The notes: generated from the letters alone by a model not told the origin. A stretch of DNA of 64,000 nucleotides from Microbacterium sp. Leaf159 (GCF_001423615.1 NZ_LMOU01000001.1:240331-304330); one strand, 5' to 3'; shown: positions 21,143-29,632, numbered from the stretch's first letter. Made by a program: numbers and translations.

Positions 21143-21152
21143 GCTGATTCGC

Positions 21153-21482
21153 ATGACAGCCACCCTCACGGACCAGAAGTACGACGAGGTCACCGAGGCA
21201 CTCAAAGACGTCATGGACCCGGAGCTCGGGATCAACGTCGTCGACCTCGGTCTCATCTACGACCTCGCGTGGGATGACGAGAACGATGCTCTCGTCATCC
21301 ACATGACACTGACCAGTGCCGGCTGCCCGCTGACCGACGTCCTCGAAGACCAGACCGCGCAGGCTCTGGACAGCGTCGTCGATCGCTTCCGCATCAACTG
21401 GGTGTGGATGCCGCCGTGGGGTCCGGAGAAGATCACCGACGACGGCCGCGACATGATGCGCGCCCTCGGCTTCGCCATCTGA
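21153..21482 (+). CDS. Metal-sulfur cluster biosynthetic factor (SufT/DUF59 family)
   Basis: A 109-residue DUF59 (MIP18-like) protein, marked by VMDPELGINVVDLGLIYDL and HMTLTSAGCPLTDVLEDQ with the conserved Cys. Members assist Fe-S cluster maturation or transfer. The ATG at 21153 has a TAGGCT seven bases before it, so an additional leaderless transcript is possible besides the suf read-through. The suf operons of other actinobacteria place sufS and sufU before this gene; here they are missing. Confidence 0.92.
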   Translation: MTATLTDQKYDEVTEALKDVMDPELGINVVDLGLIYDLAWDDENDALVIHMTLTSAGCPLTDVLEDQTAQALDSVVDRFRINWVWMPPWGPEKITDDGRDMMRALGFAI

Positions 21483-21484
21483 GG

Positions 21485-22639
21485 ATGCTCGAGGTCAAGG
21501 CTCTGCCTCTGGCCGAGCTCCGCGAGCGGACGAGCGAGAAGTGGCGGGAGTATCCCGCCGATGTGCTTCCGCTGTTCGTCGCGGAGACCGACTTCCCTCT
21601 CGCGCCCGCGATCTCGGCAGCGCTTCGCCGCGCCGTCGAGACGGGGGACACCGGGTACATCGCGTCGCGGACGCCGTTGCCGTCCGCCTACGCGGCATTC
21701 GCCCGGCGACGATTCGGATGGGACGTCGATCCTGCGCGCATGCGCAGTACTGCGGACGTCAGCATGGGCATCGTGGAGATCCTCCGTCGCGTCACCCAGC
21801 CGGGGGAGCGCGTCGTCGTGACTCCTCCCGTGTATCCGCCGTTCTACGATCTGGTCGCCGAAGCCGGCGCTGAGGTCTCGCGGGTTCCGCTGCGTGACAC
21901 GGGCACGGCGTGGGAGCTCGACCTCGACGGCATCCGTGCCGCGTTCGAGGACGGCGCGACCGCGATCCTGCTCTGCAACCCGCATAACCCGACGGGGACG
22001 GTCCACAGCCGCGACTCTCTCGCCGCGCTGGCCGAGATGGCGGACGAGTTCGGCGCATCCGTGATCTCCGACGAGATCCATGCGCCGCTGGCGCAGCCGG
22101 GAACCGGGTTCACGCCGTTCCTCGACACCGGCGAGGCTGCCGAGCGGGTCGGATTCGCGGTCGTCAGCGCCAGCAAGGCGTTCAACCTCGCCGGCCTCAA
22201 ATGCGCCTTGATGGTGACGGCATCCGACGCCACGAGCGAGGTCGTGCGTGGCCTGCCTATCGAGGTCGTCTGGCGCACCGGGCAGTTCGGTCTTCTCGCC
22301 GCGGTCGCCGCGTTCTCGGAGGAGAGCGACGAGTGGCTCGACGGACTGCTGAGGACGCTCGATGCGAATCGAGTGCTTCTCGAGGATCTGCTGGCATCGA
22401 GACTGCCCGAGGCACGCTATCGGATGCCGGACGCGGGCTACCTCGCGTGGATCGACCTCTCAGGCCTCGGATGGGGTGAGAACCCGGCGCGCCGCATCCT
22501 CAAGGAGGCCAGGGTCGCCCTGCACTTCGGCCCGGCCTTCGGAGACGAAGGCGCGGGGTACGTGCGTCTGAACTTCGGCACGAGCCCCGAGATCATCACC
22601 GAAGCCGTGGAGCGCATCGCGGCGCTCGTGCAGAGGTGA
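21485..22639 (+). CDS. MalY/PatB-type PLP aminotransferase (cystathionine beta-lyase-like)
   Basis: A 384-residue fold-type-I PLP enzyme. It has the MalY/PatB start (VLPLFVAETDFPLAPAISAAL), the PLP-site LCNPHNPTGTVHS and ISDEIHAPL, and the Schiff-base Lys in VSASKAFNLAGLKCA. This group cleaves C-S bonds of cystathionine or cysteine, giving pyruvate, ammonia and a thiol or sulfide. The ATG lies two bases after the sufT-like stop, so it is co-transcribed with suf genes, where sufS/sufU would usually be. Whether it feeds sulfur to clusters is unknown. Its stop codon lies inside a 14-bp tandem repeat. Confidence 0.9.
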   Translation: MLEVKALPLAELRERTSEKWREYPADVLPLFVAETDFPLAPAISAALRRAVETGDTGYIASRTPLPSAYAAFARRRFGWDVDPARMRSTADVSMGIVEILRRVTQPGERVVVTPPVYPPFYDLVAEAGAEVSRVPLRDTGTAWELDLDGIRAAFEDGATAILLCNPHNPTGTVHSRDSLAALAEMADEFGASVISDEIHAPLAQPGTGFTPFLDTGEAAERVGFAVVSASKAFNLAGLKCALMVTASDATSEVVRGLPIEVVWRTGQFGLLAAVAAFSEESDEWLDGLLRTLDANRVLLEDLLASRLPEARYRMPDAGYLAWIDLSGLGWGENPARRILKEARVALHFGPAFGDEGAGYVRLNFGTSPEIITEAVERIAALVQR

Positions 22640-22686
22640 CCGCGCAGAGGTGACTGCGCGGAGGTGACTGCGCAGAGCTGACTGTC
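22631..22686 (+). repeat. Four 14-bp tandem repeats over the aminotransferase stop codon
   Basis: Copies CAGAGGTGACCGCG, CAGAGGTGACTGCG, CGGAGGTGACTGCG and CAGAGCTGACTGTC follow each other exactly, beginning in the last codons of the aminotransferase gene. Each copy has a TGA. It looks like a slippage expansion. Confidence 0.9.
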
Positions 22687-22701
22687 AGATGGGTGGCAGG
22701 C

Positions 22702-23286
22702 TCACCGGAGCCGTCTGTCGGCAGCCTCGTCATCGATCGTGCCTCTCGCCAGCGCTCTCACGCCGAGGTCGAAGATCCGATCGAGCCCCGCGGTGACGTC
22801 GACCGCGTCGCCTGCGGGGAGGGCGCCGTGGCTGTCGGCGTGCATGCGCTGCTGCACGAGCGTGGCGTGACCGAGGATGAAGTGCAGGAGGGCGACCGCA
22901 CGCTCCCGGGAGTCCTCGGCTCCCACGCGGTGCAGGGAGTCCTCGAGCGCCGTCTGCGCCTGTGAGGAGCCGAGCTGCAGTGCGTACGTGCTGAGCACGA
23001 GTTCAGCGCCGTCGCGATAGGTGAACAGGGCGTCGCGGATGCTGCGCGCTGTGGTCAGCACATCGGCGTCATCACGCGGGATGGTCGAAGTGATGCGGTC
23101 GGCGAGATCGGCGAGCAGCTCCTGTTTGCTCGTGAAGTGCCAGTAGAGCGCGCTCGGCTGGACATCGAGCCTGCTCGCGATCCTGCGCATCGAGAGGTCG
23201 GCGAGCCCGACCTCGTCGAGGAGCACCAGGGCCGCCCGCGCGACGCCGTCGCGATCGTGGCGGGTCGAGTTGTGATCGGGGCTCAT
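22702..23286 (-). CDS. bioQ: TetR-family repressor, BioQ-like
   Basis: A 194-residue TetR protein with the helix-turn-helix at about residues 28-52 (LSMRRIASRLDVQPSALYWH) and a C-terminal ligand domain. It diverges from bioYMN, and the gap contains two 13-bp palindromes TGAAC-N3-GTTCA, close to the BioQ site (TGAAC-N3-GTTAC) described in Corynebacterium. I therefore infer biotin-linked control of bioYMN and of itself. The start ATG at 23286 has TATAGT exactly 6 bases upstream and no Shine-Dalgarno sequence: a likely leaderless mRNA. Confidence 0.8.
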   Translation of the reverse strand: MSPDHNSTRHDRDGVARAALVLLDEVGLADLSMRRIASRLDVQPSALYWHFTSKQELLADLADRITSTIPRDDADVLTTARSIRDALFTYRDGAELVLSTYALQLGSSQAQTALEDSLHRVGAEDSRERAVALLHFILGHATLVQQRMHADSHGALPAGDAVDVTAGLDRIFDLGVRALARGTIDDEAADRRLR

Positions 23287-23292
23287 GTTCTC

Positions 23293-23327
23293 ACTATAGT
23301 GAACACCGTTCAGGTGAACAGTGTTCA
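23293..23327. promoter_or_regulatory. Divergent promoter with double BioQ-like operator
   Basis: ACTATAGT at 23293-23300 is itself palindromic and supplies a TATAGT -10 box on both strands. Directly beside it lie two palindromes, TGAACACCGTTCA (23300-23312) and TGAACAGTGTTCA (23315-23327), with centres 15 bp apart. They would cover the start point of bioY and the -35 zone of the repressor gene. Confidence 0.8.
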
Positions 23328-23341
23328 GGAAGGTGTCGGAT

Positions 23342-23929
23342 ATGACGCAGCAGCGAGGCGACCTCGGTCGCGAACTGGCCAGGGTGGCGATCTTCGCCGC
23401 CCTCATCGTGGTTCTCGGGATGGTGACGATACCGATCCCCGGCGGGGTGCCCATCACCGCGCAGACCCTCGGGGTGATGCTCGCCGGTGCCGTCCTCGGC
23501 CCGCGGCTCGCTCCGCTCTCGATCCTGCTCGTGCTCGCTCTCGCGGCTGTGGGGCTTCCGGTCCTCGCCGGAGGGCGCGGTGGGCTCGGGGTGTTCGTCG
23601 GTCCCACGGCCGGGTACCTGCTCGGATGGGTGGTCGGAGTCGTCGTGATCGGACTGATCGTGCATCGAGGCAGGCTCACGTGGTGGCGCATCGCGCTCGG
23701 CACCGTGATCGGCGGCATCCTGGTCGTATACCTGTGCGGGATCCCCGTCACCGCGCTCGTCCTGGGCCTCGACCTCACGCCTACGGCCGTGGCGGCTCTC
23801 GTGTTCCTGCCGGGGGACCTCCTCAAGGCTGCGGCGACCGTGGCGCTGACGCTCGCGGTGCGGCGCGCGTACCCGAGGGCTTTCGGCGCTCGCGGAGCTC
23901 TCGTGGCGGCGCCCGTCCGTGCGGCCTGA
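23342..23929 (+). CDS. bioY: Biotin ECF transporter S component BioY
   Basis: Substrate-binding membrane subunit for biotin, 195 residues with about six hydrophobic helices. The N-terminal helix-1 region contains VTIPIPGGVPITAQTLGVML, the typical BioY motif, and later VFVGPTAGYLLGW. The ATG at 23342 follows the operators and has AGGAAGG upstream. It overlaps bioM by 11 bases, so the three genes form one operon. Confidence 0.94.
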   Translation: MTQQRGDLGRELARVAIFAALIVVLGMVTIPIPGGVPITAQTLGVMLAGAVLGPRLAPLSILLVLALAAVGLPVLAGGRGGLGVFVGPTAGYLLGWVVGVVVIGLIVHRGRLTWWRIALGTVIGGILVVYLCGIPVTALVLGLDLTPTAVAALVFLPGDLLKAAATVALTLAVRRAYPRAFGARGALVAAPVRAA

Positions 23930-24611
23930 GACGAGCGTCGCACGCATCGCGCTCGACGGGGTGACCGTCGAGCGCGAGGGCCGACGGATCCTCCGGGATG
24001 TCAGCGTCGATCTCACGGCGCCGCGCATCGCGGTCGTCGGCGCGAACGGATCGGGCAAGTCGACCTTCGCACGGCTTCTCAACGGTCTCGTCGTGCCCTC
24101 GTCGGGGCGGGTGAGCGTGCACGGCCTCGACACGCGACATGACGTCGCGGCGTTGCGTCGCCGCGTCGGCTTCGTGTTCACCGATCCGCAGGCACAGATA
24201 CTGATGCCGACTCCCGCCGAGGATCTCGCGCTGTCGCTGCGCGGCCTGCCCAGGGCGGAGATCGATGCTCGAGTGGCCGACGCGCTCGCTGAGCACGGAC
24301 TCGCGGATCGGGCGGACGTCGCGGCATCGGACCTCTCCGGTGGTCAGAGACAGCTCCTCGCACTCGCGTCGGTGCTGATCACCCAACCGCAGCTGATCGT
24401 CGCAGACGAGCCGACGACGCTGCTCGATCTGCGCAATGCCCGGCGCATCGCAGACCTCCTGCTCGCGCAGACGGCGCAGGTCCTGATCGTCACCCACGAC
24501 CTCGACCTCGCGGCGCGCTGCGATCAGGCGGTTCTGTTCGACGACGGCGCTGTCGTGGCGGCGGGCGAGCCCGGTGCGGTGATCGCCGCCTACCGGAACC
24601 TGTGCCGATGA
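23919..24611 (+). CDS. bioM: Biotin transporter ATPase BioM
   Basis: ECF-type ABC ATPase of 230 residues, with Walker A GANGSGKST, signature DLSGGQRQLLALAS and Walker B LIVADEPTTLLD. The GTG start at 23919 lies inside the end of bioY. It powers uptake through BioY with the BioN coupling subunit. The stop overlaps the bioN start (ATGA). Confidence 0.92.
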   Translation: MRPETSVARIALDGVTVEREGRRILRDVSVDLTAPRIAVVGANGSGKSTFARLLNGLVVPSSGRVSVHGLDTRHDVAALRRRVGFVFTDPQAQILMPTPAEDLALSLRGLPRAEIDARVADALAEHGLADRADVAASDLSGGQRQLLALASVLITQPQLIVADEPTTLLDLRNARRIADLLLAQTAQVLIVTHDLDLAARCDQAVLFDDGAVVAAGEPGAVIAAYRNLCR

Positions 24612-25201
24612 TCCAGATGTACAGGCCGGGCATGAGCATCGTCCATCGGATGCCTGCGGGGGCCAAGCTCGCGATCTTCGCCGCACTCGGGATCGGGCTG
24701 TCCGCCTATCCGCATGATGCCTGGAGTGTCGGCGTCACCGTGAGCGGCGCCTGCGCGCTCTTCGCCCTCGCCCGCCTGCCGCCGCGCGTGCTGGCCGCTG
24801 AGGTGTGGCGCCTCCGCTGGCTCGTGATCGTGCTCGGAGCAGCGCTGTGGATCTTCGTTTCGCCACTTGCGGCCTGGGTCAGCACCGCACGCGTCATCTC
24901 GCTCGTACTGCTCGCCTCGTTGCTCACGATCACGACGCGAATGGGCGATCTGCTCGACGTGCTGCACCGGATGCTCCTCCCGCTGCGACGCCTGGGCGTC
25001 GACGCAGACGCCGTCTCGATGGCGATCTCGCTCACGATCACGATGATTCCGGTCGTGGCGTCGTTCGCCCACGAGATCAGGGACGCGCAGCGGGCGCGGG
25101 GGGTTCGGCTCGGCATCAGGGGCGTCGTGCCCCTTCTCGTCCGCACGCTACGCCACGCGGACGACGTGGGCGACGCTCTCGCCGCTCGCGGTCTGGTGTG
25201 A
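24608..25201 (+). CDS. bioN: ECF transporter coupling protein BioN
   Basis: EcfT-type transmembrane subunit of 197 residues that links BioY to the ATPase. It has about five hydrophobic segments, and the C-terminal coupling helices carry the expected Ala-Arg-Gly motifs, in AQRARGVRLG and DALAARGLV. The ATG at 24608 overlaps the bioM stop; an in-frame GTG at 24602 is an alternative. Its last 54 bases are antisense to the end of the acyltransferase gene. Confidence 0.92.
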   Translation: MIQMYRPGMSIVHRMPAGAKLAIFAALGIGLSAYPHDAWSVGVTVSGACALFALARLPPRVLAAEVWRLRWLVIVLGAALWIFVSPLAAWVSTARVISLVLLASLLTITTRMGDLLDVLHRMLLPLRRLGVDADAVSMAISLTITMIPVVASFAHEIRDAQRARGVRLGIRGVVPLLVRTLRHADDVGDALAARGLV

Positions 25202-26464
25202 GCGCCGAGCCAGTCGAAGTGCCCAGAGCATCCCGCAGACGGCGACGGCGGCGGTCAGTACGGTCGTGCCGATCAGCAGCAGCAGGACGACAGCGGTGAG
25301 CCCCACTGTCACGGCGCCGAGCACGCGGCGAGGCGACTCCGTCAGCACAGGAGACGGTCGCGTCTCGACGCGGGTGAACGCGACCGCGACCGCAGCGGTG
25401 AGGGCCAGCGCGGTCACGAGCCAGAGCGGACGGGAGAGCCACCAGGAGATGCTGCTCGGCTCGGGGAGCGCCAGACCCGTCGTCAGCGCCGCGACGGCCG
25501 AGAGACCGGCCATGCCGAGAAGCACCGGCATGTGCCAGAGATAGATCGTCATGGTGCGCCGGTTGACGAACGCGGCGAAGGCCGCCGCCCGTGGGCGTCG
25601 GCTGAACGCCTCGATGCGGACGCGGAACAGCGACACGGCGCTCAGGTGCACGACGCCGACGAGCAGGAGTGCTCCGGTGGGCGGGTTGATGTTGGCGATG
25701 AGGTCGGGAGAGTAGATGCCGCTGACGAACGTCGCGACGAGCACTGTGGCCGCCGCTGCACCGCAGACGGCTCTGCAGCGCCTGCTCAGTCGCTCGATCG
25801 TTCCGTCCGCGAGGAAGAATCCGACCTGTTGCAGCGCGAGCCACACGAAGGCGAGGTTGATGAACCCCAGGCCGTCGACGCCCGTCAGCGCTCGGAGCCC
25901 GTCGACAGCGAGTGATGCCGCCACCAGTACCGCCAAGGTCGATATCGGCGCCCTGGCATGTGCAGTCGCGAGCGCCGGGAGCAGAGCCTGGCAGAGGAGG
26001 AAGACCCCGAGGAACCAGAGCGGTTGACCGTAACGGAAGCCGGCGACCCCCACGATCTCGGCGGGCACTCCGGTGAGACTCAGCACCACGAGCGCGATGC
26101 CCACGATCCCGATCGCGAACACGGCCGGCCGGAGGAGTCGGTGCACGCGAGCGGCCACGAAGCCGGATGCGGTGCCGCCGCGCTCACGCTGGCGCCGGTG
26201 GGCGAGGAAGCCCGCGAAGCCGCCGATGATGAAGAACAGCGGCATGACCTGCAGCATCCAGCTCACCGGCACGATCCACCCGGTGCCCTCGCTGGCGTTC
26301 TCGAAGACAGGAGCGCCGTCGACGACGGTGACGCCCACCATGATCGCGTGAAGGAGCACGACGCCGACGACGCAGAGTGCACGCAGGAAGTCGATCGCGG
26401 TGTCTCGACCGCTCGGGAGCGGAGCCTGCTGAGCGGTGAACGGGGGTGCCTCGACGATGGCCAT
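25148..26464 (-). CDS. Acyltransferase-3 family membrane protein
   Basis: A 438-residue integral membrane protein with about ten hydrophobic helices. The N-terminal RDTAIDFLRALCVVGVVLLH carries the family-typical Arg and catalytic-type His. Members acylate sugars or cell-envelope polymers. A strong GAGGAGGAA lies just before the ATG. It is downstream of the DedA-kinase-regulator genes, 111 bases away, and may belong to an envelope-related group. The acceptor is unknown. The C-terminus overlaps the bioN end in antisense. Confidence 0.82.
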   Translation of the reverse strand: MAIVEAPPFTAQQAPLPSGRDTAIDFLRALCVVGVVLLHAIMVGVTVVDGAPVFENASEGTGWIVPVSWMLQVMPLFFIIGGFAGFLAHRRQRERGGTASGFVAARVHRLLRPAVFAIGIVGIALVVLSLTGVPAEIVGVAGFRYGQPLWFLGVFLLCQALLPALATAHARAPISTLAVLVAASLAVDGLRALTGVDGLGFINLAFVWLALQQVGFFLADGTIERLSRRCRAVCGAAAATVLVATFVSGIYSPDLIANINPPTGALLLVGVVHLSAVSLFRVRIEAFSRRPRAAAFAAFVNRRTMTIYLWHMPVLLGMAGLSAVAALTTGLALPEPSSISWWLSRPLWLVTALALTAAVAVAFTRVETRPSPVLTESPRRVLGAVTVGLTAVVLLLLIGTTVLTAAVAVCGMLWALRLARRSHQTASGESVAHVVRVA

Positions 26465-26575
26465 GGTTCCTCCTCGGATGGGGTGTCCGAGGAGCGTATG
26501 AAGACGGTGGCTGGCGGGGGATCAACCCCTGGGGCTGTTCACACCCCTACCGGGGGGTGATCTCTTCGGTGATGT

Positions 26576-27247
26576 TCACGACGCAGGCTCGACGAGCCCG
26601 GTGTCGTAGGCGAGGATCACCGCGTGCACGCGGTCTCGCAGCCCGAGCTTGGCGAGCACCTTGCCGACGTGGGTCTTGACCGTCTGCTCGGCGATGAAGA
26701 GGTCGCCTGCGATCTCGCTGTTCGATCGACCGCGGCCGATCAGCACCAGCACTTCGCGTTCGCGTTCGGTGAGGTCGGCCAGAGCGGCGGCTGCCCGAGG
26801 CGTGCGCGGCCGGCGGCCGGCGAACTGCTCGATCATCCGCCGGGTGACGCTCGGCGCGAGCAGCGCGTCGCCGCCGGCGACCACGCGCACGGCATGGACG
26901 AGCTCTTCCGGGAGCGCGTCCTTGAGCAGGAATCCGCTTGCGCCGGCCTCCAGCGCGTCATAGACGTAGTCGTCGATGTCGAAGGTCGTGAGCATGAGGA
27001 TGCGGGGCACATGTGCTGCGGGATACCCGGGCCCCAGGATGCGCCGCGTCGCCTCGATGCCGTCGAGCTCGGGCATCCGCACGTCCATCAGGATGACGTC
27101 CGGGTCGAGGCGGGCTGCGAGGGTGACGGCTTCGGCGCCGTTCGCCGCCTGACCCGCCACGCGGATGCCCTCGTGAGCGTCGAGGAGAGCCGCGAATCCT
27201 GCTCTGACCATGGCCTGGTCGTCGGCGATGAGGACGCTGATGGTCAC
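26576..27247 (-). CDS. NarL/LuxR-type response regulator
   Basis: A 223-residue two-component regulator. The receiver domain has the acidic pair ADD (9-10) and the phospho-acceptor D55 in VILMDVRMPE, with the conserved Thr in LMLTTFD and Lys in LLKDALP. The C-terminal LuxR helix-turn-helix spans about residues 155-210 (LTEREREVLVLIGRGRSNSE). The ATG overlaps the stop of the histidine kinase, so they are partners. Target genes are unknown; the neighbouring acyltransferase is a candidate. Confidence 0.93.
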   Translation of the reverse strand: MTISVLIADDQAMVRAGFAALLDAHEGIRVAGQAANGAEAVTLAARLDPDVILMDVRMPELDGIEATRRILGPGYPAAHVPRILMLTTFDIDDYVYDALEAGASGFLLKDALPEELVHAVRVVAGGDALLAPSVTRRMIEQFAGRRPRTPRAAAALADLTEREREVLVLIGRGRSNSEIAGDLFIAEQTVKTHVGKVLAKLGLRDRVHAVILAYDTGLVEPAS

Positions 27248-28500
27248 GGGGTCTCCTCCAGGGATGCAGCGGTGTCGGTGCGTGGATCCGGATCGCGGAG
27301 TGGCAGAGTGGCCGCCATCTCCCAGCCGCCGTCGGCGGACGGCCCCGCCGTGAAGGCGCCTCCGAGCAGCTCGACGCGCTCGCGCATACCGCGGAGTCCG
27401 TATCCGCCGCCGGTCGGCGCAGGAGGAGCGGCGGCGCGACCGTTGCGCACGCGGATGAGGACCGCGTCCGCATCCGCCTGCACCCGCACGGTCACCGGCG
27501 CGCCGGATGCGTGCCGCACCGCGTTGCTCAGAGCCTCCTGTGCGATCCGGAACGCGGCGATCTGCACAGCCTGCGGGGCGTCCGCGACGGCGCCGGTGAT
27601 CTCGAGCCCGACCGTGACTCCCGCTCGTCGGATGGTGTCGACGAGTGCGGGGATGTCGTCGATGCGCTGTTGCGGAGCGAGCTCGGCAGTCTGATCCTCG
27701 GTGCGCAGGACGCCGAGCATCCGTCGCATCTCGGTGAGGGACTCCCGTGCGGTTGCAGCGATGCTGTCGAACTCGGCGGACGCGGCGTCGCCGATCTCGG
27801 GAAGCCGGTATCGCGCGGTGGAGGCCTGCACCTGGATCACCGACATGCTGTGTGCGATCACGTCGTGGAGCTCACGGGCGATGCGCGTGCGCTCCTCGAC
27901 GAGTCCGCGGCGGGATTCCTCGAGGGCGGAGTGCTCGCGCTCACGAGTGAGTTCGGCAGACACGCGCACCCGGCCGGCGACCAGGATGGCGACCAGGAAC
28001 ATCGCCGCGGCCACGGAAGTGGTGACGATCAGGTCGGCGGTCGCGCTCCCGGCCGTGGGTGCGGTGGCGACGATCTCGGGGCGCAGCAGGGGAGCCGTGA
28101 GAGCGAGGACGACGCCGATCACGAGCGGGAACGCGCCGAGCCTGGCGCCGTGAATGAAGGTCACGACGCCGACGAAGAGCACGAAGGTCAAGAGTGCAGG
28201 CACCGACCACGGCCACGGCGACTCGGTCGCGAGCGTGGGGACGACGAGCAGGGGAAGCGCGAAGGCGGACGCGCAGAACGCCGCGATCGCCCATCGGGGG
28301 TGCGTCAGCGCCAACAGCGGCGATCCGCAGAGGGCAGCGCCGAGGATGAACGACAGGGGAAGGGATGTGCCGTAGAGAACGGTCTGGATCGGCACCAGCA
28401 CGGCGAACAGCACGAGGCACGCAGCGCCGAGAGCCGCCAGACCGGCGGTGCGGCGGCTGATGCGGGGAGCGCGCTCGGTGCGCGGCCGACGACGTGCCAT
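27244..28500 (-). CDS. NarX/DesK-type sensor histidine kinase
   Basis: A 418-residue membrane kinase. The N-terminal part has about five or six helices (residues 20-175) without a large external domain, so the signal may be sensed in the membrane. The HisKA_3 motif ERTRIARELHDVIAHSMSVI places the phosphorylated His at 212. NAVRHASGAPVTVRV and the Gly-rich TGGGYGLRGMRERVELLGG form the ATPase domain. ATG at 28500 is chosen because AGGA is 8 bases upstream; ATG at 28509 overlaps the DedA stop and is possible. It pairs with the downstream regulator by a 4-base overlap. Confidence 0.92.
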   Translation of the reverse strand: MARRRPRTERAPRISRRTAGLAALGAACLVLFAVLVPIQTVLYGTSLPLSFILGAALCGSPLLALTHPRWAIAAFCASAFALPLLVVPTLATESPWPWSVPALLTFVLFVGVVTFIHGARLGAFPLVIGVVLALTAPLLRPEIVATAPTAGSATADLIVTTSVAAAMFLVAILVAGRVRVSAELTREREHSALEESRRGLVEERTRIARELHDVIAHSMSVIQVQASTARYRLPEIGDAASAEFDSIAATARESLTEMRRMLGVLRTEDQTAELAPQQRIDDIPALVDTIRRAGVTVGLEITGAVADAPQAVQIAAFRIAQEALSNAVRHASGAPVTVRVQADADAVLIRVRNGRAAAPPAPTGGGYGLRGMRERVELLGGAFTAGPSADGGWEMAATLPLRDPDPRTDTAASLEETP

Positions 28501-28505
28501 GACTG

Positions 28506-29126
28506 TCATCCTGCCAGCTGAGCCACGGGTGCACGTCGCCGACGGGCGGCGGTGACCCGGTCGATGACGAGTCCGATGACGAGCGCGACGACGATCCCGA
28601 TACCGGCGCTGAGCAGCGGCTGCTCCTTGACCCACGAGCCGGCGAGCAGTCCGATGGTGAGGCTCAGCGCACTCCAGCTGATGCCGGCCACGACGCTCAG
28701 GGGCAGGAACCGCCGCCACGAGAATCGGAGAGCGCCGGCGGACATGTTCACTGCGACCCGACCGACCGGGATGTAGCGGGCGCCGAGGATGAGGGCGGCG
28801 CTGCGCTGGTCGAGTGCGTGTTCTGCATGAGTGAAGGCGGCCGCCACGCGTGGGCGACGCATCCAGGCCCACCGTGTGGTGCCCAGGCGCCGTCCGAGTG
28901 CGAAGGCGATGTTGTCGCCGATCGCGGCGCCCAGCGCGGCGATCAGGCCCAGGGGGATCAGTGCCCAGAACTCACCCGTCGACGCCAGCACCGCCGCCGC
29001 GGCGACGAGGACGGTCTCGCTCGGCACCGGCGGGAAGAACCCGTCGATGACGGTCACCGCGAGCAGCACGACGTACAGCCAGGGCGATGCGACGGTCTGC
29101 ATGATGAGCTCGTTGATAACATCCAC
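28506..29126 (-). CDS. DedA-family membrane protein
   Basis: A 206-residue protein with the DedA-typical start, VTVIDGFFPPVPSETVLVAA, and the core ARYIPVGRVAVNMSAGALRF. Several DedA proteins translocate lipid carriers such as undecaprenyl phosphate, or support envelope homeostasis. The GTG at 29126 has TAGCCT exactly 6 bases upstream, so a leaderless transcript is likely. It heads a run with the histidine kinase and response regulator, which points to an envelope-sensing unit. Confidence 0.88.
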   Translation of the reverse strand: MDVINELIMQTVASPWLYVVLLAVTVIDGFFPPVPSETVLVAAAAVLASTGEFWALIPLGLIAALGAAIGDNIAFALGRRLGTTRWAWMRRPRVAAAFTHAEHALDQRSAALILGARYIPVGRVAVNMSAGALRFSWRRFLPLSVVAGISWSALSLTIGLLAGSWVKEQPLLSAGIGIVVALVIGLVIDRVTAARRRRAPVAQLAG

Positions 29127-29153
29127 CCCAGAAGGCTAGGAAGCAGGTGACAC

Positions 29154-29540
29154 GTGGGGCATCACCCTGAGGTATCGACCGCATCCACCCTGAGAGGTAG
29201 ATCGGCTGACCGTCCGACACGCGTCGGTGAGATCACGGTCCACGGACTCGTGGTCGACGGCGAGACGCGCTGCGAGCACTACCGCGGTGCTCTCGACGTC
29301 ATCGCGATCGCGTTCGCCTGCTGCGGTGACTGGTACCCGTGCCACCTGTGCCACGAGGAGATCGCCGGTCATGAGGCGCGGCGATGGGGGCGGGACGAGC
29401 GGACGACGCAGGCGGTCCTGTGCGGTGTGTGCGGGTCGCTGCTGAGCATCCACGCCTACCTCGATGCACAGGGCTGTCCCGAGTGCTCGGCCGGTTTCAA
29501 TCCGGGATGCCGGCTGCACCACCATCTCTACTTCGACTGA
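29154..29540 (+). CDS. CHY zinc-finger protein
   Basis: A 128-residue protein whose core fits the CHY zinc-finger family. The pattern begins at CEHYRGALDVIAIAF and goes on through CCGDWYPCHLCHEE, VLCGVCGSLL and CPECSAGFNPGCRLHHHLYF, with many Cys/His ligands for several zinc ions. The function of bacterial members is unknown. GTG at 29154 is chosen; the first 35 residues are not conserved-looking, so a later start cannot be ruled out. Its stop codon falls in a 12-bp direct repeat. Confidence 0.82.
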   Translation: MGHHPEVSTASTLRGRSADRPTRVGEITVHGLVVDGETRCEHYRGALDVIAIAFACCGDWYPCHLCHEEIAGHEARRWGRDERTTQAVLCGVCGSLLSIHAYLDAQGCPECSAGFNPGCRLHHHLYFD

Positions 29541-29632
29541 ACACTGCACGTCGACTGAACACACAGCCGATCGATCTATACTGGGAGTTTGGCCGCTCGG
29601 CCGATTCCCCTTGAACGAACGGATATCCCGCT

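Noticed and set aside
22631..22686. Attachment site or transposon end
   Set aside because: No integrase or transposase and only simple tandem copies.
26542..26559. CACCCC/GGGGTG hairpin as the response-regulator terminator
   Set aside because: No U tract on the minus strand and a short stem.
29154..29252. First 33 residues of the CHY protein as a signal peptide
   Set aside because: No hydrophobic core is present.
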